A stretch of 42,872 bases of DNA from UBA9300 sp964577305 (GTDB lineage Bacteria; Bacteroidota; Bacteroidia; Bacteroidales; VadinHA17), in assembly GCA_964577305.1 (NCBI GenBank), contig CAZNYS010000028.1, forward strand, positions 1 through 42,872, written 5' to 3'. This document shows, in pieces, positions 33,713-41,333 of the stretch. The notes under the pieces were generated by a model that worked only from the letters and a program-made list of their open reading frames with translations, ran no database searches and was not told where the DNA came from. How positions within the stretch are numbered: the first letter of the stretch is position 1; each line of letters opens with the position of its first letter. Position numbers and translations under genes: made by a program.

Positions 33713-35205
33713 TAAAGGTACCTGTGGCAGTCGGTACAGGCATATTCTTTCCAGGCATCCCCTATATCAACAGGGTGAGTGAATTCAAGTGACCGGTTAG
33801 ATAAAGCAACCTGTAAACTATCGGCTGTTCCCTGAATCTGAATGGTATGACAAAGGTTACAGTCACGTGAAATAATCCTGTTATCGGCACTTTGATGATT
33901 ACCATTATGGCATCTGAAACAACCGTTAAATTCAACGTGCCCGATATGATTGGGGTATACATCCCAGCTTGCTTTCATCTCGGGGAAGATATTCCTGGAA
34001 AATCCCATTTTGAATCCTTCAATTGCGGTATTTACCATTCCTTCATTGGCAATTATCTCCGGATAATTCTCAGAATAAAATTCTGTCACCCTCATTTCAA
34101 TATATTTCATGGCTGTATCGTAATTCTCATACTGGGAATTAAAAACCTCCATGGCCAGGCTTTTTATGTCAGGTAACTCTGCTGGTATTTCTCCTGATGC
34201 CAACAGAAGATCAGTAAATTCCTGTGGCGGGAGATAATGATGTGATGGTCTGTTATGACAGTCGATACAATCCATGACTCTCATTTCCAGGGTATCTTTT
34301 GCTTCAGGGTCAAGTTGCTCATTAATATCTTCATAAATTACTGTGTCGCCCGTGGCTATATTAATACATCTCACCCAGGGTAAATATTCCCTGTCTCTTG
34401 ATGAAGCTATATACTCTACCCGTATATCGGGATTGATATGCCAGTGGATGCCCTCGCTTAGTCCTTTCGCACTGTACTCAGGCCCGGTTTTCATTTTGAG
34501 CTGTATAGTCCACTCGGTATTCTCACGGTTAGCAAGGTAATGTTTCTCGTTATGCAGCCTATAAGAATAAAACTTGCTTGGCCAGTGGCATCGTTCACAT
34601 GTTTCACGTGCCGGCCGGAGGTTTTCAACAGGTGTAGGTATTGGTTGAGGATATACCTTTGCCAGAACAGCATATACCTGGTAAAGTCCTGATAGTTTAC
34701 TCTTAACGAACCAGTCGGCTCCGGGTCCAACATGACATTCAACACATGCTACCCTGGAATGAGGTGATTCCTGATAAGCAACATATTCAGGCTTCATAAC
34801 CTTATGGCATAATTGCCCGCAAAATTCATTCGACTCAGTATAATGAAATGCTTCGTAACTGCCAATCCCCGTAAGAAAAAGGAAAATTAAAGTGATTATT
34901 ACAAAAAGTACAACCGCATTCCAATGCTTTTTATTATTCAAATCAATTCTGATCCCCCTGGACAATTCCTCCCTGCTCATTTTCTTCAGCTTTTTCGATC
35001 TCCTTATCATTCCTACAGGGATAAGGATCAAGCCTATAATAAGAAATACCGGTAATACTATATATATAAACAGCCCTATATATGAGCTGCCAAAGTCAAA
35101 TATTGACAAGGTTACAAGAAAGAAAATAATCAGAAAGAGGCTTATGCCCGCAAGTATACTACCTATTAAAGAAATAGTATTGTAAACAGATTTTGGCAGT
35201 TTCAT
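33709..35205 (-). CDS. NapC/NirT-like membrane-anchored multihaem cytochrome c
   Basis: This 498-residue protein has N-terminal helices (about 12-35, 42-66 and 97-117) and then seven haem-binding motifs. The first is the unusual CX3CH (CGQLCHKVM, 129-134), followed by six CX2CH motifs: CVECH, CERCH, CIDCH, CFRCH, CNLCH and CTDCH. The sequence around the first four resembles NapC/NrfH quinol dehydrogenases, which pass electrons from menaquinol to periplasmic reductases. No terminal reductase gene is adjacent, so its partner is not visible. Being longer than NrfH (about 160 residues), it may combine the anchor and electron-carrier roles. Confidence 0.8.
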   Translation of the reverse strand: MKLPKSVYNTISLIGSILAGISLFLIIFFLVTLSIFDFGSSYIGLFIYIVLPVFLIIGLILIPVGMIRRSKKLKKMSREELSRGIRIDLNNKKHWNAVVLFVIITLIFLFLTGIGSYEAFHYTESNEFCGQLCHKVMKPEYVAYQESPHSRVACVECHVGPGADWFVKSKLSGLYQVYAVLAKVYPQPIPTPVENLRPARETCERCHWPSKFYSYRLHNEKHYLANRENTEWTIQLKMKTGPEYSAKGLSEGIHWHINPDIRVEYIASSRDREYLPWVRCINIATGDTVIYEDINEQLDPEAKDTLEMRVMDCIDCHNRPSHHYLPPQEFTDLLLASGEIPAELPDIKSLAMEVFNSQYENYDTAMKYIEMRVTEFYSENYPEIIANEGMVNTAIEGFKMGFSRNIFPEMKASWDVYPNHIGHVEFNGCFRCHNGNHQSADNRIISRDCNLCHTIQIQGTADSLQVALSNRSLEFTHPVDIGDAWKEYACTDCHRYLY

Positions 35206-35310
35206 ATTATATTGAAATGGGTAATAGCCATCAATTTATGAACTATAAGTTATCACAGGATTGATAAATGATAAATGCGATCGTAAGAAGAGAAAAAATT
35301 CCTACAGGGG

Positions 35311-36036
35311 CTACTTCGTTTTTATAAGTATTACCCCGTTGGCTCCCCTTGATCCATAAATTGCAGTAGCAGGCCCTTTCAGTACCTCAATTGATTTTAC
35401 TATTTCGGGTGGAATATCACCTATATTATCAACCATTACCCCGTCGAGGACAAAAAGAGGTTCAGTTGATTGTGTTAATGATGTACTGCTTCTTATGGTT
35501 ACTGTAGTCCCTGAAACGGTTACTCCCGGTACTTCACCTTTTATCATCTGATAAATATTGGAATACCTGGTCTTGTTTGCCTTATCCATATTTACAGAAC
35601 TGACCGGTGTTCCCATCTCATCGACATTCTCTTTCTTCAGCTCCTTCCCCTGGTTATTTCCGAGCGCAAAATCTATTCTTTCCTGGCCGGTAAAATTAAT
35701 CTCATGGATACCAATAAAAAGGCTGAAAGCAGAAATAGTTTCCACATCGGGTTTAACCTTTATCCTGTAATATCCTTTTGAATTGGTAGTGATACTGCTT
35801 TTCTTACCATCAAGGAATATACTAACTCCCTGTATTGGATTTCCTGAGTTATCCCTTACATAACCGCTTACAGGGATTTTTTCCCTGTTCTTCTGGCTTT
35901 CATGCTTCTCCTGTGCTGATAAAACCGAAAAGCCAAGCAGGCATAATACCATTACCAGGCAGCCAGTTAGCTTACCTGTTACCTTTAATAAATGTTTTGA
36001 TGTATTACTTCTCTTCTTCTGACTGCACTTCTTCAT
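35311..36036 (-). CDS. TonB-receptor plug-domain protein without a beta-barrel
   Basis: About 241 residues. After an N-terminal hydrophobic export segment (about 25-41, ending LSAQ), residues of about 55-125 form a carboxypeptidase-D-like regulatory domain (VSGYVRDNSGNPIQGVSIFL). A TonB plug follows, ending in EVLKGPATAIYGSRGANGVI, the SusC plug signature, and then the protein stops. A barrel, normally another 700 residues, is absent, and no barrel sequence follows in any frame. It is a free-standing plug, perhaps an adaptor for signalling or for TonB contact. An earlier ATG at 36048 is possible. Its 5' end overlaps the YIP1 gene by 32 bases, suggesting translational coupling. Confidence 0.7.
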   Translation of the reverse strand: MKKCSQKKRSNTSKHLLKVTGKLTGCLVMVLCLLGFSVLSAQEKHESQKNREKIPVSGYVRDNSGNPIQGVSIFLDGKKSSITTNSKGYYRIKVKPDVETISAFSLFIGIHEINFTGQERIDFALGNNQGKELKKENVDEMGTPVSSVNMDKANKTRYSNIYQMIKGEVPGVTVSGTTVTIRSSTSLTQSTEPLFVLDGVMVDNIGDIPPEIVKSIEVLKGPATAIYGSRGANGVILIKTK

Positions 36037-36721
36037 TTGCCTCTTCAAGTTCCTTTGTGAGGTCCTTCAGGCTTTTCTCCATATCTTTTCCGTATTCTTC
36101 CATTGTCTGCTCGAATTCTGACCCAAACTCATCCATAAACCTACTTGCTTTCTTTTTGGTAAAGAAACCAACTACAAGGAAGATCGCCAGTATTACAGCA
36201 AGGATGATTGTAATTATTTTGGAGGTGCCTACTTTACCTTTCAAAGAGCCTGTTAGCGCATGATAGAGCATAAGCAGGCCATACAGGTTAATAACAAATC
36301 CAATTAATGATCCTACTCCTCCACCGATAAACCCAAAGAGTGCAGTAATAGGCATCAGAACCATCAATGAAGCTGTTACTCGTGCATTAGCCTCATAATC
36401 AGTCGACCCGCTACAGATAGCTGATATAATAAGTACAATTACAGCTCCTATGAACAAGCCTACAAGCGCACCAATAAGTATCCAGATAAATGCCATTATA
36501 CCAATTGCACCACCGAACATCCCTGTTGTTACACCACCTAACTTAAGAACGCTCCACAGGAAAGCAAAGATGCCCGCAATAACCCCATATATAAGAGCTT
36601 TTACAATAGGTACGCCGAAGCCCCCTGTCACAGGCATTTCCGCAAAATATGCCTTGGGTTTTGTCAGTGAATTAACTGAGTCTTTGATAAATTGGTTGAA
36701 GTTGAACGATTCATTACTCAT
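36005..36721 (-). CDS. YIP1-family membrane protein
   Basis: This 238-residue protein has a short N-terminal cytosolic part (FNFNQFIKDSVNSLTKPKAY), typical of YIP1, five predicted helices rich in Gly (about 33-55, 67-104, 112-148 and 165-187), and a highly acidic, coiled-coil tail rich in Glu and Lys (about 190-238). The function of bacterial YIP1 proteins is unknown. It is the first gene of a probable two-gene unit with the plug-only protein. The tail is much longer than in typical family members, so it could be a docking site. Confidence 0.72.
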   Translation of the reverse strand: MSNESFNFNQFIKDSVNSLTKPKAYFAEMPVTGGFGVPIVKALIYGVIAGIFAFLWSVLKLGGVTTGMFGGAIGIMAFIWILIGALVGLFIGAVIVLIISAICSGSTDYEANARVTASLMVLMPITALFGFIGGGVGSLIGFVINLYGLLMLYHALTGSLKGKVGTSKIITIILAVILAIFLVVGFFTKKKASRFMDEFGSEFEQTMEEYGKDMEKSLKDLTKELEEANEEVQSEEEK

Positions 36722-36915
36722 GATAATAAGTTTTGGTTATCAAATATTCAAGAATATTTATTCAGGCTTACTAAATTACGAAATTTTATAAGTAAAAATA
36801 TATTTTTAGGAAAAGAAATTATTTCAAATGATTTAATACGGGCCGGTGCTAAATTGTCTATTAATTTGAAAAAGATTTAATGTAAATTGCAAAAGGCGAT
36901 AAATAATTATCCTGC

Positions 36916-37320
36916 ATGAAAGGATTAAGGACCCTTGCTATTATATTACTAATCTTCAATGGTGTATCAGCCTCCTTTGGGGGAATCGGACTGGTATATT
37001 CCCCGGATGGCAGCCTTATGGAAATGCCTCTTGAATGGCTGACACCAACACCATTCAAAAATTATCTTGTCCCAGGTATAATACTATTGTGTATGAATGG
37101 ACTTTTAAGCCTGCTGATAAGCATATTTGTAATTATCAAAAGCCGCAGCTACGAACTACTAATAGTTATCCAGGGACTGATTCTGACTGGATGGATTATT
37201 ATACAGATCCTGCTTATCAATATGTTTCACTGGCTGCATGCCCTTTACGGCCTTACAGGCATACTAATGATCATTACAGGTTTTCTTATACGGTTCAGGT
37301 TAAAGTCGCAAAGCAATTAA
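36916..37320 (+). CDS. Four-helix membrane protein of unknown function
   Basis: The 134-residue protein has four membrane helices (about 5-25, 49-72, 78-98 and 108-127) and a charged loop (EMPLEWLTPTPFKNY). Its architecture is like small DUF membrane proteins of Bacteroidota, but no specific family is recognised. It precedes the PPK2 gene by 9 bases and is likely co-transcribed with it. Confidence 0.6.
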   Translation: MKGLRTLAIILLIFNGVSASFGGIGLVYSPDGSLMEMPLEWLTPTPFKNYLVPGIILLCMNGLLSLLISIFVIIKSRSYELLIVIQGLILTGWIIIQILLINMFHWLHALYGLTGILMIITGFLIRFRLKSQSN

Positions 37321-37329
37321 TAATATTAT

Positions 37330-38121
37330 ATGGATAATAATAATCATAAGAAAATTAAAAAGGATACCTATTTCAAGGAGCTTGAAAAGCTCCAGCTTGA
37401 CCTGGTAAAGATGCATGAATGGGTGAAATCGGCCGGTTACAGGCTTGTAGTTGTATTCGAAGGAAGGGATGCTGCTGGTAAAGGGGGAGTAATAAAGAGA
37501 ATTACACAACGTCTTAACCCCAGGATATGCAGGGTTGTTGCACTGGGCGTACCAACAGAGCGTGAAAAATCTCAGTGGTACTTCCAGAGATATATACCTC
37601 ACATGCCTGCGGCCGGAGAAATAATATTATTCGACAGAAGCTGGTATAACAGGGCAGGCATTGAGAGGGTAATGGACTATTGTACTGAGGATGAGTACTG
37701 GGACTTCCTGCGGTCATGTCCCAGATTTGAAGAAATGATAATCCACTCGGGTATACACCTTGTAAAATACTGGTTCTCGGTAAGTGACGAAGAGCAGGAA
37801 AAGCGTTTCATGGAACGCATCAATGATCCCCTTAAAAGATGGAAATTCAGTGAAACGGACCTGGCATCAAGAACCAGATGGGTTGAATATTCAAAAGCCA
37901 AGGATGAAATGTTTATTTATACCGACACCAAAGTAGCTCCATGGTACGTGGTTAATGCTGATGATAAACGGCGCGCACGTCTCAATTGCATACACCATCT
38001 TCTTTCCATGGTCCCCTATAAAGAGATAAAGCACAAAAAAATCAAACTACCCCCGGTTAATAAAGAAGGTTATTTAAGGCCCCCCATGTCAGAGCAGACT
38101 TTTGTTCCTGATGTGTATTGA
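37330..38121 (+). CDS. ppk2: Polyphosphate kinase 2 (PPK2)
   Basis: This 263-residue enzyme of the P-loop kinase fold transfers phosphate between polyphosphate and nucleotides, usually making GTP/ATP from polyphosphate and NDP. It carries the Walker A motif (FEGRDAAGKGG, about 41-51), EREKSQWYFQRYIPHMPAAG, the Walker B/lid motif FDRSWYNRAGIERVM, and WKFSETDLASRTRW. These place it in the one-domain class I PPK2 group. Length is standard. It sits 9 bases after the four-helix membrane gene and converges on the M28 peptidase. Confidence 0.9.
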   Translation: MDNNNHKKIKKDTYFKELEKLQLDLVKMHEWVKSAGYRLVVVFEGRDAAGKGGVIKRITQRLNPRICRVVALGVPTEREKSQWYFQRYIPHMPAAGEIILFDRSWYNRAGIERVMDYCTEDEYWDFLRSCPRFEEMIIHSGIHLVKYWFSVSDEEQEKRFMERINDPLKRWKFSETDLASRTRWVEYSKAKDEMFIYTDTKVAPWYVVNADDKRRARLNCIHHLLSMVPYKEIKHKKIKLPPVNKEGYLRPPMSEQTFVPDVY

Positions 38122-38134
38122 TCTGGCTTACGCC

Positions 38135-38167
38135 GCTGGCGCGGATTTGACTCAAACCTGCGCCAGC
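38135..38167. repeat. Inverted repeat between convergent genes
   Basis: GCTGGCGC (38135-38142) pairs with GCGCCAGC (38160-38167) around a 17-base loop. It lacks a T-run, so its role as a terminator is uncertain. The word GCTGGCGCGG recurs near 42815. Confidence 0.5.
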
Positions 38168-38178
38168 ATCTGCATTTA

Positions 38179-39807
38179 TTAATGGTTAGCCACTTCCCAA
38201 AGGTTAAGGAACCCGAGCTTTATTATATCAAGCATCTTTCCCCAGTTAACATATTCCACCTCATCATTGGGAGTATGATAATCAGGGTGCATGGCAGCCA
38301 TAAAAGCAATTACAGGGATACCATTCTCCGTAAATGCAGTATAATCGCTGCCACCGCGTGGATCCTCCTGTCCCCTGTATTCAAAGTTCATTTTGAGCCC
38401 GTAATCCGAGACATTTCTTTTGCATATATCAAGTATTTCAGGATATTTGCTATTATAGGTAACACCTACATTAAGGCCTTCCTCATCCCTTTCACTATCC
38501 CTTGCTATCATATCGAAGTTAATATAGAACTTACAGTTATCCATGGAGCTGAACGTTGGGTTTCTGGTAAAATATTCCGACCCCAGTAATCCTTTCTCTT
38601 CTCCTGTCCATGCACAGAAAATAACTGTTCGTTCCGGTTGCACGCCAGTGGCAGCAAAAGCCCTTGCAATAGTCATAACCCCAACTGTTCCTGATGCGTT
38701 ATCATCGGCCCCGTTCCATACCCTTCCTCCTGACATCCCCAAATGATCCATATGAGCTCCTATAACAACAAATTCATCTTTTTTCTTTCCCTCTATCATT
38801 GCAATAACATTACGCACCCTCACTCTCCTCTTATTTACTTTTGTGGTAATATTGACTCTGGTATTTGGTATTTCCACGGGTTTAAACTTACCTAGTTCAT
38901 TGGCAGCATCCCTTGCATATTTGTCGACATCAATCCTGCTGTTCTTTAAGACTGCCGTAATAAGTTTAGGCCCTGCATTTACCGTTATCATCTCCGGTGA
39001 CATATCCTCATCATCAAGACTTAAACGCGTAAAAGCAGCATTCCTGCTTGATTCGTTTGGAGACATATCCATATCATCAATATACTCACCTGGCATAATA
39101 CCGGCAACATTACCGGGGCTCATTTCAATCACAGCAATGGCTCCCATTTCTTCCAATTTATCGTCTTTATTTCTCATAAGCTGAAATGCTGCCATCCTGT
39201 CTTCCATCAGCTTTTTATTCATAGCTGAGTTTTCATCATCCATACCGGGGAGTCCTGAGAGGCGAACAGCCACCTTCCCTTTCAGATCTGCACCTGATAA
39301 TTCATTAATGCCAAATTCATCACTTACAATACCATATCCAACAAACACCAGTGAACCTGATATATTTGCCGAGGAAGAAGCGCGTAGGGTAAAATCAATA
39401 TTATCTTCAAACATAAATTCCCTGTCGCCTGTATTTAAGGATACAGCTGATACGTTTCCCGGTAATGTTTCCAGCAGGGTAAAATTCTGAAAATATGACC
39501 TCTCGGCCTGTTGAGGCATTGCCCTTCGCGTCATCATTCTTCTTCCCATGGACCTTCCCATATCACCTCCACCGGGCACACCTGAAAATTTAAACATACT
39601 GGATACGTAATCCCCTGCCATATATATGCCCCTGGTTCCTGTCTCCCGGCCTTCAGTCCAGTCAGAAGCAAGAAACTCAAGCTGGGCTTTTATTGCATCC
39701 ACTGTTATTACTTCAAGTCCTTTCTCCTGTGGACTTTCCTGGGCTATTAATCCGCTTGAGAATAATATACCAGTAAAAACTAAGATTAGTATAATGTTCC
39801 TTTTCAT
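38179..39807 (-). CDS. M28-family zinc aminopeptidase, exported
   Basis: This 542-residue protein has a signal peptide (about 1-22), a protease-associated (PA) insert (SGSLVFVGYGIVSDEFGINE to about 320) and an M28 catalytic domain. Metal ligands are visible in order: His and Asp (IGAHMDHLG, NGADDNASG), a Glu pair (WTGEEKGLLGSE), Asp (NFDMIARD) and His (DYHTPNDE). It is probably a periplasmic aminopeptidase releasing N-terminal residues from peptides. A Met/Arg-rich insertion near residues 80-100 (GDMGRSMGRRMMTRRAMPQQ) is unusual. It is transcribed alone. Confidence 0.88.
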   Translation of the reverse strand: MKRNIILILVFTGILFSSGLIAQESPQEKGLEVITVDAIKAQLEFLASDWTEGRETGTRGIYMAGDYVSSMFKFSGVPGGGDMGRSMGRRMMTRRAMPQQAERSYFQNFTLLETLPGNVSAVSLNTGDREFMFEDNIDFTLRASSSANISGSLVFVGYGIVSDEFGINELSGADLKGKVAVRLSGLPGMDDENSAMNKKLMEDRMAAFQLMRNKDDKLEEMGAIAVIEMSPGNVAGIMPGEYIDDMDMSPNESSRNAAFTRLSLDDEDMSPEMITVNAGPKLITAVLKNSRIDVDKYARDAANELGKFKPVEIPNTRVNITTKVNKRRVRVRNVIAMIEGKKKDEFVVIGAHMDHLGMSGGRVWNGADDNASGTVGVMTIARAFAATGVQPERTVIFCAWTGEEKGLLGSEYFTRNPTFSSMDNCKFYINFDMIARDSERDEEGLNVGVTYNSKYPEILDICKRNVSDYGLKMNFEYRGQEDPRGGSDYTAFTENGIPVIAFMAAMHPDYHTPNDEVEYVNWGKMLDIIKLGFLNLWEVANH

Positions 39808-39971
39808 AGGTTAAAATTTTATTATTGGACAATCAAAGTTTATAAAATAATCCCGTAAAAATGTCCTTGTTTTTCATTTATTAACAAATATTAACTGATC
39901 AGAAGCTTTGTTAAAAGTACAAGTCCTATGGCATTTTATTTGTACATTTATACAAAACAATAGCGACTATC

Positions 39972-40982
39972 ATGAATAACCGGATAATTATAGTATTTGC
40001 AGTATTTTCCATATTGTTAGCAGGATGTGGAGCATCAAGGATCAGTTTTGATATTCTGGTACCGGCAGTAAAAACGGTACCTGCTGAAATTAAAACAATT
40101 ACCATCGTTAACCGGTCCTTACCGGAGAACACTGATGCAAATAAGCTTGAAGGATTACTCACAGGGGAAGGTCTTAAGCAGGACAGCCTGTCCACACAGT
40201 TTGTTCTTAGGAGCCTGGATGAAAGCATGCGTAGCTCAGGCAGGTTCAGGGTTGTAATGGCCACCGAGATATATACCGGCTCAGGCATAGGGACACTTTT
40301 ACCTGATGCATTGTCATGGGACATAGTCGATCAATTATGTGAGAAATATAATTCTGATGCACTTGTTGCCCTTGAGGCATATGATTCAGATTTTGCTATC
40401 ACCGGTGCCGCTGTCGGCAGAAACCTCCTCGACCTGCAAGCCCAGGGACTTGTAACTGTAAATTGCGGATTCAGGATGTACCATCCCGCCAGCAGGAGCA
40501 TACTTGATGAATTCATGTACATGCACCGCATGGATTGGGGAACCGGGGGACTTTCAGTGCTTGCCGCAGCCGATGCCATCATCAATAAGAAGAGAGCAAT
40601 AGAACAGGCCAGCCTTGAAGCAGGCTCATTATACGGCAGACGGTTGACTCCCGACTGGATCTATATCAGCAGGGATTACTTTAAAAGAGGCAAGGGCAAT
40701 TACGATCTTGCAGAAGGAGCACGAATGATGCAGCTTAATGACTGGGACAAAGCCATTGCTGCACTTGAAAGAGCATTGCAATCAGATAAAATAAAAGTGA
40801 GAGGCCGTGCAGCACATAACCTCGCAGTGATACATGAGATACTGGGCGACCTGTACCAGGCTAAAGAATGGAGTACCGTTGCATGGGGACAGTACAGGAT
40901 AAGAAAATCCAGGAGTTATGGCTATATCCTCACCAATAGGATACAGGAGCAGGAGGTTATTGATTACCAGTTGACCAGATGA
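39972..40982 (+). CDS. DUF6340 family lipoprotein
   Basis: This 336-residue lipoprotein (lipobox LLAGC, Cys 19) starts SRISFDILVPAVKTVPAEIK and TITIVNRSLP, the hallmark of the DUF6340 family of Bacteroidota. The C-terminal part (about 250-325) contains TPR-like helices (DWDKAIAALERALQSDKIKV, AAHNLAVIHEILGDLYQAKE). It probably sits in the periplasm or outer membrane as part of an envelope assembly; the exact role is unknown. It is monocistronic. Confidence 0.8.
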   Translation: MNNRIIIVFAVFSILLAGCGASRISFDILVPAVKTVPAEIKTITIVNRSLPENTDANKLEGLLTGEGLKQDSLSTQFVLRSLDESMRSSGRFRVVMATEIYTGSGIGTLLPDALSWDIVDQLCEKYNSDALVALEAYDSDFAITGAAVGRNLLDLQAQGLVTVNCGFRMYHPASRSILDEFMYMHRMDWGTGGLSVLAAADAIINKKRAIEQASLEAGSLYGRRLTPDWIYISRDYFKRGKGNYDLAEGARMMQLNDWDKAIAALERALQSDKIKVRGRAAHNLAVIHEILGDLYQAKEWSTVAWGQYRIRKSRSYGYILTNRIQEQEVIDYQLTR

Positions 40983-41128
40983 CCTGGCCTGTCATACTGT
41001 TGAAAGCAGGGATCGCCATGATTGAAGAACACCGATTAACGATTTATGATTTAAGAACGAAATTTGGTGAAAATGTCATCCTGGTGAAAACGGGGATCTG
41101 TTATGTAGTAAAAAATTGTCATTAAACA

Positions 41129-41159
41129 TTTGCATTATTAGAAATAATCTCTAGATTTG
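41129..41159 (+). promoter_or_regulatory. Promoter of the trp leader
   Basis: TTTG at 41129-41132, 19 bases, then TAGATTTG (41152-41159): an exact TAnnTTTG -7 box. The leader ATG codons are at 41162 and 41165, so transcription should begin at or next to the start codon. Confidence 0.75.
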
Positions 41160-41161
41160 CC

Positions 41162-41239
41162 ATGATGAAAAGAACAATTCTACATATCTGGTGGTGGCTC
41201 AGTATTAATCAAAATGCTGTGAACCATGCTATTATGTAG
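41162..41239 (+). CDS. Tryptophan-rich leader peptide (25 codons)
   Basis: The short frame encodes a 25-residue peptide whose residues 10-12 are three consecutive tryptophans (ILHIWWWLSINQ), with a TAG stop at 41237-41239. This is the classic form of an attenuation leader: ribosomes stall at the Trp codons when charged tRNA-Trp is scarce. It sits between a strong promoter and a strong terminator, 95 bases before the trpB2 frame opens at 41334. I recall that a Bacteroidota trp leader motif has been described; this looks like a member. ATG 41165 is an equally likely start. Confidence 0.85.
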   Translation: MMKRTILHIWWWLSINQNAVNHAIM

Positions 41240-41293
41240 TTAAGATACAAATATTCCATAAGAAAGGCACGCTGGTCACAGCGTGCCTTTTTT
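41214..41293 (+). promoter_or_regulatory. trp attenuator: antiterminator and terminator, mutually exclusive
   Basis: The antiterminator pairs 41214-41225 (ATGCTGTGAACC) with 41274-41284 (GGTCACAGCGT): 11 pairs, one G-U, with a single bulged A. The alternative is the terminator hairpin at 41263-41290. The two share 41274-41284, so only one can form. The antiterminator begins 17 bases after the last Trp codon, just beyond a ribosome stalled there, whereas a ribosome at the leader stop (41237) would cover it. Confidence 0.75.
41263..41293 (+). terminator. Intrinsic terminator of the trp attenuator
   Basis: A 12-bp stem, AAAGGCACGCTG (41263-41274) with CAGCGTGCCTTT (41279-41290), has a four-base loop and is followed by further Ts. 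It ends 41 bases before the first trpB2 start. Confidence 0.92.
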
Positions 41294-41333
41294 GTTTATG
41301 CGGCAATAATTTAAACCATAAAAATAACTAAAC

